A stretch of DNA of 64,000 nt from Herbiconiux ginsengi (GCF_900107435.1 NZ_FNPZ01000007.1:1-64000), one strand, 5' to 3'. Positions 33,089 to 42,099 are shown, counted from the stretch's first letter. Notes: generated by a model not told the origin, from the letters alone. Numbers and translations are program-made.

Positions 33089-33987
33089 GCGTCCGTCCCT
33101 TCGTGCAGCCGGATGCCGCCGGAGACGTCGCCGATGGCATCCACCACGGTGTTGCTGATCTCGTCGGCGTAACCGAGCGCGCGGGCGAGGCCGAAGCTGG
33201 CGACAGGCCCCGAGGAGTTGAGGCTGGCGACGCCGAGCTGACCGAGCAGCTCGACGTAGAGCGTCACGTCTTTCAGCATCAGCGTGTTCGTGAGGCCGCC
33301 CTTGAGGTAGTCGCCGTGGATGATCTTCGGAAAGCGGTTCACCGTGGCGAAGTTCGTGCCCGAGCTCTTGTTGAACACGTCGAGCACGGTCTCGAGGTCG
33401 AGCCCGGCTTTCTTCGCCGCCACCATCACCTCCGCCGTGGCCGAGAGCGCAATGGCGTTGAGGAAGTTGTTGAGCAGTTTCGTGGTGTGCCCGGCGCCCG
33501 ACTCGCCGACGTGGAACACGTTCGTGGCGAACAAGGCGAGCACGGGTTGCACCCGTTCGAGCGCGTCGGATTCGCCGCCGACCATCAGCGTCAGCTGCCC
33601 CTTCTCGGCGGCGGCCGCTCCCCCGGAGATGCCGGCATCGAGATAGGCGACGCCCCGCTCGGCGAAGCGGGCATGCAGCCCGCGCGTCGAAGCGGGCGCC
33701 GAGGTGCTGAGATCCACCACGATCTGGCCCTCGCGCACCTGGGCGAGCACCCCGTCGTCACCCAGTGTGACCGCCTCGACCACCCGGCTGTCGGGCAGCG
33801 AGAGCAGGATGACGTCACTGCCGGCCACGAGGTCGGCGACGGATGCCGCGGCCTCCGCTCCGGCGGCGCCGATGTTCTCGGTCTTCGCGTCGTAGCCGAG
33901 CACCGTTCGCCCCGTGTCGACGATGCAGCGGGTCATCCGCCCGCCCATGTTGCCGAGTCCGATGAACCCGACCCTGTCCTGTGTCAC
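33085..33987 (-). CDS. 3-hydroxyisobutyrate dehydrogenase-family oxidoreductase (second copy)
   Basis: A 300-residue enzyme of the same family as the gene at 31370: GFIGLGNMGGRM, DAGISGGAAAAEKG and GHTTKLLNNFLNA with the catalytic Lys. The two are clearly diverged paralogues. The GTG at 33987 overlaps the TGA of the SDR gene (GTGA) and has AAGGA upstream; this start removes a basic, unconserved extension. Likely oxidises or reduces a beta-hydroxy acid intermediate of the same pathway. Confidence 0.9.
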   Translation of the reverse strand: MTQDRVGFIGLGNMGGRMTRCIVDTGRTVLGYDAKTENIGAAGAEAAASVADLVAGSDVILLSLPDSRVVEAVTLGDDGVLAQVREGQIVVDLSTSAPASTRGLHARFAERGVAYLDAGISGGAAAAEKGQLTLMVGGESDALERVQPVLALFATNVFHVGESGAGHTTKLLNNFLNAIALSATAEVMVAAKKAGLDLETVLDVFNKSSGTNFATVNRFPKIIHGDYLKGGLTNTLMLKDVTLYVELLGQLGVASLNSSGPVASFGLARALGYADEISNTVVDAIGDVSGGIRLHEGTDA

Positions 33988-34835
33988 TGCTGTTCCTTCG
34001 TCTCGGTTCCATAGAAGACGCGGTCGTGTTCTGCCGCGTCCCACGCTCCGGCGCCGCCCGAGGGCCGCACCGTGTTCACCACGGTGGCGCCGCCGTCGGC
34101 CGACACGATCTGACCGGTGACGTAGGCGGCGTCGTCGCTGAGCAAGAACGCGGCGACGGCCGCGATCTCGTCTGCGGTGCCCGCACGCCGCAGCGGCGTC
34201 GTCGACGCCCGCGACTCCATGTCGTTCTTGCCGCCGGTGGTGGTCGCGGCGGCAGCGAAGAGCTCCGTCGGCACGATGCCCGGAGCGACCGCGTTGACCC
34301 GGATACCGAGCGGCCCGCCGTACACGGCCGCACCGTGCACCAAGCCGTTCACACCGTGCTTCGACGTCTGATACGCGAGCAGATCGGCGCTGCCGGTGAG
34401 CCCCGCGATCGACGCGGTCACCACCACCGCGCCCGTCGACTGCTGCACGGCGTAGCGGCGGAACGCCGCCCGGAGTCCGAGGAACTGCCCGCGCACGTTC
34501 ACCGCCATGACGCGGTCGAACTCCTCCACCGTGAGGTCGGGGATGGGCGTGAAGGTGCCGAACACGCCGGCGTTCAGATGATGCAGGTCGATGCGCCCGA
34601 ACCGGTCGACGGCCGCCGCGACATAGGCGTCGACATCCGTCTCGCTCGAGACATCCGCCCGCACACCGATCGACTCGGTCGGCAGCCCACGGGCCACGGC
34701 AGCCGCCGCGTCGCCGTCGATGTCGACCACCACGACGTTCGCCCCCTCGCCCGCCAGCCGGGTGGCGGATGCCCGCCCCAACCCGTTGGCCGCGCCGGTC
34801 ACCACGGCCACCCGGCCGTCGAACCGCCCGCTCAC
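33984..34835 (-). CDS. Short-chain dehydrogenase/reductase
   Basis: A 283-residue classical SDR: TGAANGLGRA (cofactor Gly motif), DIDG (Asp after beta 2 suggests NAD), NAG (about 88), catalytic Ser in VTASIAG and YQTSK (Tyr-x3-Lys, about 155). A C-terminal extension of about 30 residues follows the usual end. It overlaps the upstream hydrolase and downstream dehydrogenase genes. Substrate unknown. Confidence 0.9.
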   Translation of the reverse strand: MSGRFDGRVAVVTGAANGLGRASATRLAGEGANVVVVDIDGDAAAAVARGLPTESIGVRADVSSETDVDAYVAAAVDRFGRIDLHHLNAGVFGTFTPIPDLTVEEFDRVMAVNVRGQFLGLRAAFRRYAVQQSTGAVVVTASIAGLTGSADLLAYQTSKHGVNGLVHGAAVYGGPLGIRVNAVAPGIVPTELFAAAATTTGGKNDMESRASTTPLRRAGTADEIAAVAAFLLSDDAAYVTGQIVSADGGATVVNTVRPSGGAGAWDAAEHDRVFYGTETKEQQ

Positions 34836-35662
34836 CGGTTCACCATCGCCGGCTCGCCGATGGTCACGACCAGTTCGGAGTCGCTGCGCCCGATCGCGCG
34901 GAACCGGTCGAGCGTCGCCGGGTCGTGCCCGGCCACCAGGTGCTCGACCTCACCGGTCTCGAGCATCCCCCGGATGCGATCGAATCCGGCGTACATCGCG
35001 ACCAATTCGGCCACCGAGCTGAACGGCATGTCCTTCTCGAACTCCTCGTAGTAGTGGATGGCGTCGCTTGCGAGCAGCACCACTCCGGCTGCCGTCGGCA
35101 CCCGCACGACGCTCTGCCCCGGGGTGTGCCCACCGATCTCGATCATCTCGATGCCGGGCGCGATCTCGATCCGCTCGTCGAACGCGGTCACCCGCCCGGC
35201 GTCGACCGCCGCGAAGAGTTCGGCCAACTCGACGTCTTCGACCGAGTGGTGGAACTGCACGCGCTGCGCGTGCCGGCTCGACCAGAACTCGAGCTCCCTG
35301 CGCGCGATGACCACGGGCGACTCGCGGAAATGCGCGAGATTGCCGATGTGGTCGTAGTGCGCGTGGGTGATGAGCACGAGCGGCGCGTTCTCGGGATGCA
35401 CACCGAGGGAGGCGAAGAGCTCCGGCGGGTCCATCAGCAGCGTGCGGCCCCGGCTCTCGCCGCCGGCAACGGAGTATCCGGTGTCGACCACGATCTCCAC
35501 GCCCTCGCCGCGCACCAGCCAGACGAAGTAGTCCATCCGGATGTCGTCGTCGGGCTCGTGGTAGAGCGCGTGGTTGAGGTACACCTCGCTGCGGCGCCCC
35601 ACGCGGGTGCCGTAGCGGGCGATCGACACCTCGTACTGCGGCATCGTCTCGTCGGGGGCCAT
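34832..35662 (-). CDS. Metallo-beta-lactamase-fold hydrolase (lactonase-like), second of tandem pair
   Basis: A 276-residue MBL-fold hydrolase. The HxHxDH motif is THAHYDHIG (about 100), followed by GGHTPGQS (His, about 180), SDAIHYYEEFE (Asp) and AGHDPA (final His). This set is typical of the AHL-lactonase/AttM-like subgroup that opens lactone rings. It overlaps the SDR by four bases and starts two bases after the stop of the related gene upstream. It could open a sugar or hydroxyacid lactone feeding the dehydrogenases; quorum-quenching activity is possible but unproven. Confidence 0.9.
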   Translation of the reverse strand: MAPDETMPQYEVSIARYGTRVGRRSEVYLNHALYHEPDDDIRMDYFVWLVRGEGVEIVVDTGYSVAGGESRGRTLLMDPPELFASLGVHPENAPLVLITHAHYDHIGNLAHFRESPVVIARRELEFWSSRHAQRVQFHHSVEDVELAELFAAVDAGRVTAFDERIEIAPGIEMIEIGGHTPGQSVVRVPTAAGVVLLASDAIHYYEEFEKDMPFSSVAELVAMYAGFDRIRGMLETGEVEHLVAGHDPATLDRFRAIGRSDSELVVTIGEPAMVNR

Positions 35663-35664
35663 CG

Positions 35665-36474
35665 TCAGGCCAGCACGGTCGCGACGGCCGCCGCGGCATC
35701 GGGCGCCGCAGGGAACTTGGCGCGCACCCGGGCGTCATGGCCCGGGATGATCGTGGCACCGGTCTCGCGCGCCAGACGGTTGATGAAGCTGAGCCCATTC
35801 TTCATCTCGTCGAGGTCGGTGAAGGCGAAGAACGGCCACTCGTGCTCGATCTGCTCGTAGAAGTGGGCGGCGTCGACGGTGAGGATGAGGGAACCGTCGG
35901 CGGTCTGCACGCGGGTGAGGAGTTCGCCCGGGCAGTGCCCGCCGATCGGGTACACGGTGACGCCCGGGAAGACCTCGGTCTCCTCGCTCACGAGCGTCAG
36001 CCGGCCCTCCGCGTCCGCCTGTTCGATCACCGCGAGATCCTCGGCGGTGGTGAACTCGCCCTCCAGGGCGTCGGCGACCTTCTTGGCGAACCAATAGTCG
36101 TATTCGGCCTGCCCCGACACCACCCGGGCGTTCGTGAAGAGCCCGAGGTAGCCGATGTGGTCGTAGTGGAAGTGGCTGGTGATCACCAGATCGACGTCGG
36201 CCGGGTCGATGCCCACCAGGGCCAGGCCCTCCGGGGTCGGCGTGACGCTGATCTCGCCCAGCCAGTCGCGCTTCGGGATGTCGTAGCCGGTGTCGACCAG
36301 GATGATCGATTCGCCCTGGCGCAGTATCCAGAAGTTGTAATCCATGTCGAGGTCGCCGTCGGGCACCCCGTACTGCTCGAAATCGTGGAAGACGTCGCTC
36401 ATCCGGACGACCCGTTCGCCGTATTTCACTTGCCAGATGGACAGTGTCGGCGAGATCTCGGGCGGTGTGGACAT
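35665..36474 (-). CDS. Metallo-beta-lactamase-fold hydrolase (lactonase-like), first of tandem pair
   Basis: A 269-residue paralogue of the following gene: SHFHYDHIG, GGHCPGEL, VDAAHFYEQIE and PGHDAR. Both share the long N-terminal strand region with MDYNFWILRQGE / MDYFVWLVRGEG. The start at 36474 is set by GAAGGAG eight bases upstream; the in-frame Met at 36501 lies inside that leader. It is the first gene of the seven-gene catabolic operon and is transcribed from the GntR-type divergent promoter. Confidence 0.9.
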   Translation of the reverse strand: MSTPPEISPTLSIWQVKYGERVVRMSDVFHDFEQYGVPDGDLDMDYNFWILRQGESIILVDTGYDIPKRDWLGEISVTPTPEGLALVGIDPADVDLVITSHFHYDHIGYLGLFTNARVVSGQAEYDYWFAKKVADALEGEFTTAEDLAVIEQADAEGRLTLVSEETEVFPGVTVYPIGGHCPGELLTRVQTADGSLILTVDAAHFYEQIEHEWPFFAFTDLDEMKNGLSFINRLARETGATIIPGHDARVRAKFPAAPDAAAAVATVLA

Positions 36475-36511
36475 GGTCGAAACTCCTTCGTTTTGCACCA
36501 TTCGGTAGTTG

Positions 36512-36603
36512 CTTGTCTGACTATAGGATTGTCATACGAAATTCGTCAAGCTCTTGACACTGCGCTAACTTACCCTCGTACAATGCCAATTATTGTCATA
36601 CAG
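36512..36603. promoter_or_regulatory. Divergent promoters with three GntR-type operator sites
   Basis: Minus-strand promoter: TTGACG (36544-36549) and TATAGT (36520-36525) with an 18-base spacer. Plus-strand promoter: TTGACA (36554-36559) and TACAAT (36579-36584), spacer 19. Candidate operators fit GTM-N-KAC: TTGTCTGAC (core 36515-36521, at the minus -10/start), ATTGTCATAC (36528-36537, inside the minus spacer) and ATTGTCATAC again (36592-36601, at the plus start point). The positions predict repression of both directions. Confidence 0.7.
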
Positions 36604-36669
36604 TCACACATATCACCATGACAATGTCCCTTCCATTCACAGTCAACGAACGACGAAAGTGCGAACGCA

Positions 36670-37641
36670 ATGAAGCGATTGGCAATGGCGGCCCTCACGG
36701 CCGCGGCGGCTGTGCTGCTCACAGCCTGTTCGAGCGGAGCACCGGCGGAGAACACCTCCTCGGGCTCGGCGGAAGGCGAGACCCTCGGGGTCGTCGCGTA
36801 CATCGGTACCAACGCGATCAACCTCCAGGCCATCCGAGGAGCGACGGAAGTCGCCGAGAAGGCCGGGTGGACGGTCAACGTCACGGACACTCAGGGTAAC
36901 GCCGACCAGGCGAACGCCGCGATCACGAGTTACGCGACGCAGGGCGTCGGCGGCATCCTGGTGCTCGTCTATCCGGCCACCGCTCTCGGCGCCGGCCTCG
37001 CCTCGGCGCAGGCCGCCGACGTCCCCGTAGCCATCTGGGGCGGTGGACTCGCCGATGGCGTCATCGCCACCACCAGCAACGAAGCCGTGGGCGCGGCATC
37101 GGCCAAGGCGCTCGTGGAGTCGATGGGCGACGAGGGCGACCTGCTCGCACTCACCTTCCACCCGGGAAAGCTCTGCCTCGACCATCAGACCGAGTTCGAC
37201 AACGCGGTGAAGAAGGTGCCGGGCCTGAACATCACGTACAACGAGGTGGTCGTGCCGGGTCAGCAGACCTCCGCGGCGAACTTCACCACCGCCTGGCTCG
37301 CCAACCACCCGGCCGGCCAGGGCAACTACGGCATCTGGACCTGCTGGGACGAGCCGATGGAGGGCATCATCTCCGCCCTCGACCAGGCCGGGCGAACCGA
37401 TGTGAAGACCTTCAGCACCAACGGCAGCGCGCCGGGCATCCTCGACGTGCAGGCCGGCAAGGTCACCTCGGTGGTCTGGCAGCCCTCCGAAGACGAGGGC
37501 GCCGCACTCATGCAGGCCATCCTCGACTGGCACGCCGACTCCACCGACTGGGAGCCGCAGACCATCAAGATCGACGGCGTCGTCGTCGACTCGTCCAACG
37601 TCGAGGAATTCATCTCCGAACACCCTGACGCCATCAAGTAA
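36670..37641 (+). CDS. Sugar-type ABC transporter substrate-binding lipoprotein 1
   Basis: A 323-residue extracytoplasmic binding protein: signal peptide with lipobox LLTACSS (Cys about 20), then a periplasmic-binding-protein type 1 fold as in ribose/galactose-type importers. It is followed by a second, clearly paralogous binding protein. Both share DTQG at the end of the first sub-repeat, the TTS region, AxWLAxHPAG, QAGR-x-DVK and an HPDA end. Ligand probably a sugar, polyol or lactone whose breakdown the divergent operon carries out. Confidence 0.9.
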   Translation: MKRLAMAALTAAAAVLLTACSSGAPAENTSSGSAEGETLGVVAYIGTNAINLQAIRGATEVAEKAGWTVNVTDTQGNADQANAAITSYATQGVGGILVLVYPATALGAGLASAQAADVPVAIWGGGLADGVIATTSNEAVGAASAKALVESMGDEGDLLALTFHPGKLCLDHQTEFDNAVKKVPGLNITYNEVVVPGQQTSAANFTTAWLANHPAGQGNYGIWTCWDEPMEGIISALDQAGRTDVKTFSTNGSAPGILDVQAGKVTSVVWQPSEDEGAALMQAILDWHADSTDWEPQTIKIDGVVVDSSNVEEFISEHPDAIK

Positions 37642-37676
37642 GTCCTGCAGTCCCCCCACACAGAGAGGTGTGAACG

Positions 37677-38663
37677 ATGAAGAAGAAGTTTGCCCTGATC
37701 GCACTCGCGACAACGGCCGTACTGTCGCTCGCGGCGTGCAGTACGTCATCCGGAACAGCATCCACCGACGGCGCCGACGGCGGTGACGGCGCCCAGAAGA
37801 CACTGGGCATCGTCGCTCTCGTCGCCACCGACGCCCTGAACGCCGCCGTCATCACCGGCGCGACGGATGCCGCGGAGGCGGCCGGCTGGAAGGTCACCGT
37901 CACCGACACCCAGGGCTCGCCCGACAAGGCGAACGCGGCGATGACCGCGTTCTCCACCACGCAGAAGGTGGATGCGATTCTCGTCTCGGCCTTCGCCTCC
38001 TCCTCGATCGGCGCCGGCCTCCAGTCGGCGATCGCCGCAGGGGTTCCGGTGGTCAGCTGGGGCGGTGAACTGGTCGACGGCATCGTCGCCACCACGAGTG
38101 CGCTCAAGGTGGGCGAGGACTCCGTCGACGCGATGCTCGCCGACTTCGGCGACCAGGGCGACGTGCTCGCCCTGACTTATCACACCGGCGTGCTCTGCCT
38201 CTATCGCGGCATGGCCTTCGACGAGGCGATGGGCAAGGAGTCGGGAATCACCGTCGTGAGCAACGAGGTGGCCATCCCCGGCCAGGTCGAAGACGGCACC
38301 GCCTTCACGGCCGCCTGGCTCGCCAGCCACCCGGCCGGCGGCAAGCCGCTCGCCGTGTGGGGCGCGTGGGACGAACCGGGCATGGGCGCCATCGCGGCCC
38401 TCAAGCAGGCCGGGCGCGACGACGTGAAGGTCTACTCGATCAACGGCAGCCCCGCCGCCCTGCAAGCCGTCAAAGACGGCACGATGACGCAGATCATCTG
38501 GCAGGACGGCTACACCGAGGGCCAGGAGCTGTTCCAGGCGGTGCTCGACTCCGAAGCGGCCGGTGACTCCTGGGAGTCGAAGACGATCGACGTGCCGGGT
38601 GTGCTCGTCGACTCCTCCACCATCGACCAGTTCCTGACCGACCACCCGGATGCGCTGAGCTGA
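37677..38663 (+). CDS. Sugar-type ABC transporter substrate-binding lipoprotein 2
   Basis: A 328-residue binding protein, paralogue of the preceding gene (tandem duplication followed by divergence), with lipobox SLAACST (Cys about 21). A strong GAGAGGTG ribosome binding site is upstream. Two binding proteins serving one permease and ATPase suggests two ligands or two affinities. It ends one base before the ATPase start. Confidence 0.9.
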   Translation: MKKKFALIALATTAVLSLAACSTSSGTASTDGADGGDGAQKTLGIVALVATDALNAAVITGATDAAEAAGWKVTVTDTQGSPDKANAAMTAFSTTQKVDAILVSAFASSSIGAGLQSAIAAGVPVVSWGGELVDGIVATTSALKVGEDSVDAMLADFGDQGDVLALTYHTGVLCLYRGMAFDEAMGKESGITVVSNEVAIPGQVEDGTAFTAAWLASHPAGGKPLAVWGAWDEPGMGAIAALKQAGRDDVKVYSINGSPAALQAVKDGTMTQIIWQDGYTEGQELFQAVLDSEAAGDSWESKTIDVPGVLVDSSTIDQFLTDHPDALS

Positions 38664-38664
38664 C

Positions 38665-40242
38665 ATGACGACGACCGACGACGCCTGGTTGCAGATCCAT
38701 GGCCTCAGCAAGCAGTTCGGCGGGGCGCACGCCCTGCGTGACGTCGACGTCGACATCCACTCCGGCGAGGTGCACGGACTGGTCGGCGCGAACGGCGCCG
38801 GCAAGTCCACCCTCATCCGCTGCCTCGCCGGGGTGACCGCACCCGATTCGGGAACCATCACGCTCGCGGGCGAGGAGATCTCGATCTCCTCGCCCCGCGA
38901 CGCGGAGAAGGCGGGGCTCGCCTTCATCCACCAGGAACTCAACCTGGTGCCGCACTTCACGGCCATCGAGAACATCCTGCTCGGGGCGCCCAAGGAGAAG
39001 CGCCTCGGCATGATCGACTGGAAGCGGTCGCGGCGCCTCGCCCGCGAGGCCGCCGACCGCATCGGTGTGGGCTTCTCGCTCGACCGCCGCGTCGACGAGC
39101 TGAGCGTGGCCGAGCAGTGGCTCGTGATGATCAGCAAGGCCTTGGTGCGGAACTCCTCGATGATCGCGATGGACGAACCGACCGCATCCCTCTCCGACCA
39201 GGAGAGCAACCATCTCTTCCGCGTGACGCGCGATCTGGCGGCCTCCGGCGTGGCCATCCTCTACGTGTCGCACCGTCTCGACGAGGTGCTCGAGCTCTCC
39301 GACCGGATCACGGTCTTCCGCGACGGCCGGGTCACCGACCGGGCCGTGCGCGGCCAGCTCGACAAGGCCGGCCTGATCCGCGCGATCGTGGGGCAGGACG
39401 TCGAGAAGCCGTCACGGGAACGCCATTCCGGTGTCGACCGCTCGGCGACCGCCCTGTTCAGCGCCCGCAACGTCGCCGGAGCACCGCGGGTGCGCGACGT
39501 CTCGTTCGAGCTCTACCGGGGCGAGGTGCTCGGCATCGGTGGGCTCGTCGGCGCCGGGCGCTCGGAGCTCGCCAAGCTGGCCTTCGGCGCCGGCAAGCTC
39601 GACGGCGGCGAGTTCCAGCTCGCGGGAAAGACCCTCAAGCCGGGCTCCATCCCGCGCGCCGTCGCCAGCGGGGTCGGTCTGGTTCCCGAGGAGCGGCGAT
39701 CCGAGGGCCTGATGCTCGACAAGTCCGTGGCCTACAACATGAACATCGCCGTGCTGAAGCAATTGCGCAGCGTGCCGAGCCTCCCGTTCGTGTCGGGCGG
39801 CAAGTCGCGCGCCCGCGCCCAGCGCCTGATCGAGCAGCTCAGCATCAAGACGCCGTCGCCGGCGCAGACCATCGGCAGCCTCTCCGGCGGCAACCAGCAG
39901 AAGGCGCTGATCGCGCGGTGGCTCACCCCCGACGTGAAGGTGCTGTTCTTCGACGAACCCTCGCGCGGTGTCGACATCGGAGCCCGGCACGAGATCCACG
40001 AGGCGATCCGCTCGCTCGCCGCCGACGGCATCGGAACGATCGTGATCTCCTCCGACGTGGAGGAGCTCGCGGTGCTCTGCGACCGCATCGTCGTGATGTG
40101 CGAGGGCGTCGTGAGCGGCGAGCTCGTCGGCGACGAGATCTCCGAGAAACGGATCATCGAGCTGAGCTACGCCCACCTGCAACCCGCCGGCTCCCCTGAA
40201 CATCCTTCCACCCCTGACCCTCTCGAAGGAGACGTCGCATGA
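38665..40242 (+). CDS. Sugar ABC transporter ATP-binding protein (RbsA/XylG-like, two domains)
   Basis: A 525-residue double ATPase. Domain 1 has a standard Walker A (GANGAGKST), a divergent signature (LSVAEQ) and Walker B MDEPTASLS. Domain 2 has the usual degenerate Walker A of the second half (GLVGAGRSE), signature LSGGNQQK and Walker B FDEPSRGVDIGA. It powers the permease encoded by the next gene, with which it overlaps by four bases. This domain pattern is the hallmark of the carbohydrate uptake type 2 family. Confidence 0.94.
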   Translation: MTTTDDAWLQIHGLSKQFGGAHALRDVDVDIHSGEVHGLVGANGAGKSTLIRCLAGVTAPDSGTITLAGEEISISSPRDAEKAGLAFIHQELNLVPHFTAIENILLGAPKEKRLGMIDWKRSRRLAREAADRIGVGFSLDRRVDELSVAEQWLVMISKALVRNSSMIAMDEPTASLSDQESNHLFRVTRDLAASGVAILYVSHRLDEVLELSDRITVFRDGRVTDRAVRGQLDKAGLIRAIVGQDVEKPSRERHSGVDRSATALFSARNVAGAPRVRDVSFELYRGEVLGIGGLVGAGRSELAKLAFGAGKLDGGEFQLAGKTLKPGSIPRAVASGVGLVPEERRSEGLMLDKSVAYNMNIAVLKQLRSVPSLPFVSGGKSRARAQRLIEQLSIKTPSPAQTIGSLSGGNQQKALIARWLTPDVKVLFFDEPSRGVDIGARHEIHEAIRSLAADGIGTIVISSDVEELAVLCDRIVVMCEGVVSGELVGDEISEKRIIELSYAHLQPAGSPEHPSTPDPLEGDVA

Positions 40243-41264
40243 GCACCACCGTCGCCCCCGCCGGACCGGCGCAGTCCGTTCCGCCCGCCGACCAGAAGCA
40301 GAGGAAGAGCTCCAAGCGCGTCGCTCTGGTGATCCTGTCGCGGTACGGCACGCTGATCGGGCTCGGCCTCATGATCATCGGGTTCACGATCAAGGCACCC
40401 ACCACGTTCCTGACGCTGCCGAACTTCCTCAACATCCTCAACCAGTCCTCGCTCACCGCGATCATCGCGGCCGGCCTCACGATGACCCTGGTGGTGGGCG
40501 AGTTCGATCTGTCGATCGGGTATGTCGCGAGCTTCGCGGGGCTGCTCGTGGTCGGCTTCATCGCCCGCGACGGGATGCCGGTGCTCGTCGGCGTGCCGCT
40601 GGTGCTGCTCATCGGAGCGGTGATCGGCGCCACCAACGGCATCCTCGTGACGAAAGTGCGAATAAACGCGGTGATCGCCACGCTCGGCGTGGGCACCGTG
40701 CTGGTGGGGCTCGGCTTCGCCTACAGCGCCTTCCCGATCGCGGCGGGCGTTCCGCAGGAGTTCATCCAGATCGCGCTCTCGCGTCTCATCTTCGGCGTGC
40801 CGAACCCGATCTTCATCATGCTGATCGTGCTCGCCATCCTCTGGGTGGTGCTCAACAAGACCGACCTCGGGCAGAAGATGCAGGCCGTGGGAGGCAACAT
40901 CGAAGCGGCACGGCTCTCGGGCATCCGGGTCGACCGGGTGAAGATCTTCGCCTTCGCCACCGCCGGCGTGTGCGCGGCCATCACCGGCACCCTGCTCTCT
41001 TCAACTCTCGGCAGCGGAACCCTCGCCGCCGCCGACGGCTACCTGCTCGACGCCTTCGCCGCAGTCTTCCTCGGGTCGGCCACCCTGCGCGACGGCGAGT
41101 TCCACATCGTCGGCACGCTGGTGGGTGTGCTCATCATCGCGGTCGGCTTCAACGGTCTCAGCATCTTCGGAGCACCGACCTGGTTCCAGCCGATCTTCAA
41201 GGGCGCGATCCTCATCCTCGCGGTCGGCCTCTCCACGCTCGCCCGTCGCTACGCCAAGGAATAA
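40239..41264 (+). CDS. Sugar ABC transporter permease (RbsC-like)
   Basis: A 341-residue membrane protein with about nine to ten helices after a polar N-terminal 30 residues. It carries the family block VVGEFDLSIGYVASFAG (about 85) and the cytoplasmic coupling region GGNIEAARLSGIRVDR (about 220). A homodimer would pair with the double ATPase encoded upstream. Confidence 0.93.
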   Translation: MSTTVAPAGPAQSVPPADQKQRKSSKRVALVILSRYGTLIGLGLMIIGFTIKAPTTFLTLPNFLNILNQSSLTAIIAAGLTMTLVVGEFDLSIGYVASFAGLLVVGFIARDGMPVLVGVPLVLLIGAVIGATNGILVTKVRINAVIATLGVGTVLVGLGFAYSAFPIAAGVPQEFIQIALSRLIFGVPNPIFIMLIVLAILWVVLNKTDLGQKMQAVGGNIEAARLSGIRVDRVKIFAFATAGVCAAITGTLLSSTLGSGTLAAADGYLLDAFAAVFLGSATLRDGEFHIVGTLVGVLIIAVGFNGLSIFGAPTWFQPIFKGAILILAVGLSTLARRYAKE

Positions 41265-41281
41265 CGAAAGGAATCACCACC

Positions 41282-42010
41282 ATGGATCGACTCGCCGACA
41301 AGGTCGCGATCATCACCGGAGCCGCTCGTGGACAGGGCCGCGCGATGGCCGAGCTGTTCGTCAAGGAAGGCGCGACCGTGGTCGCCGCCGACGTGCTCGA
41401 ACCCGCCGACCCGCAGGGCTCCGGCGCCGGCATCGACTTCGCGACGATGGATGTCACGAAGGAGGCCGAGTGGGACCGCGTCGTCACGGAGACCGTGCAG
41501 AAGTACGGCAAGCTCGACATCCTCGTCAACAACGCCGCGATCATCACCTACGAGCCCATCCTCGACACCACGCCGGAGATCTGGGACCGCATCATGGATG
41601 TCGACCTGAAGGCGCTGTACCTCGGGATGCGAGCAGCGCTCCCCCACCTGATCGCCACCGGCAACGGCGCCATCGTCAACGTGTCGTCGATCTGGGGGCT
41701 GGCCGCCGTGCCGAGCGCTCATGCCTACCACGCGGCCAAGGGCGCCATCCTCAACATGACCAAGAACGTGGCCGCGGCGCACGGGCCCGACGGGGTGCGC
41801 GCCAACTCGCTGCACCCGGGGTACATCCTGTCGCCGATGAACGAGGACCAGGCCGACGACATCAACGCCGCGCTCATCGCCGGCACGCTGCTGAAGCGCC
41901 CGGGGGTACCCGCGGAGACTGCAGCGGCCGTGCTGTTCCTGGCCAGCGACGAGGCCAGCTACATCACCGGCACCTCGCTCGTGGTCGACGGCGGGTATCT
42001 GGCGCCGTAG
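41282..42010 (+). CDS. Short-chain dehydrogenase/reductase
   Basis: A 242-residue classical SDR: TGAARGQGRAM, AADV, NNAA, Ser in NVSSIWG and the YHAAK active-site Tyr-x3-Lys (about 150). Its end DGGYLAP is the usual oxidoreductase C-terminus. GAAAGGA lies upstream at a spacing slightly long for an SD. It is the last gene of the importer operon and probably oxidises the imported substrate first. It ends just before the long inverted repeat. Confidence 0.92.
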   Translation: MDRLADKVAIITGAARGQGRAMAELFVKEGATVVAADVLEPADPQGSGAGIDFATMDVTKEAEWDRVVTETVQKYGKLDILVNNAAIITYEPILDTTPEIWDRIMDVDLKALYLGMRAALPHLIATGNGAIVNVSSIWGLAAVPSAHAYHAAKGAILNMTKNVAAAHGPDGVRANSLHPGYILSPMNEDQADDINAALIAGTLLKRPGVPAETAAAVLFLASDEASYITGTSLVVDGGYLAP

Positions 42011-42024
42011 CGACGCTCTGGCCG

Positions 42025-42094
42025 GCATAATGCACGGAATGCGTGCGACCGACGCCGTATGGCGCACCACTCTCACGCATTCCGTGCATTATGC
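42025..42094. repeat. Long intergenic inverted repeat (hairpin) 2
   Basis: 42025-42045 and 42074-42094 are perfect 21-base reverse complements (arm GCATAATGCACGGAATGCGTG), with a 28-base spacer. The arm is more AT-rich than its surroundings and contains an internal GCACG/CGTGC. It lies between two convergent SDR genes, so it probably serves as a bidirectional terminator. Its architecture matches the repeat at 29683, but the sequence differs. Confidence 0.85.
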
Positions 42095-42099
42095 GGTCG

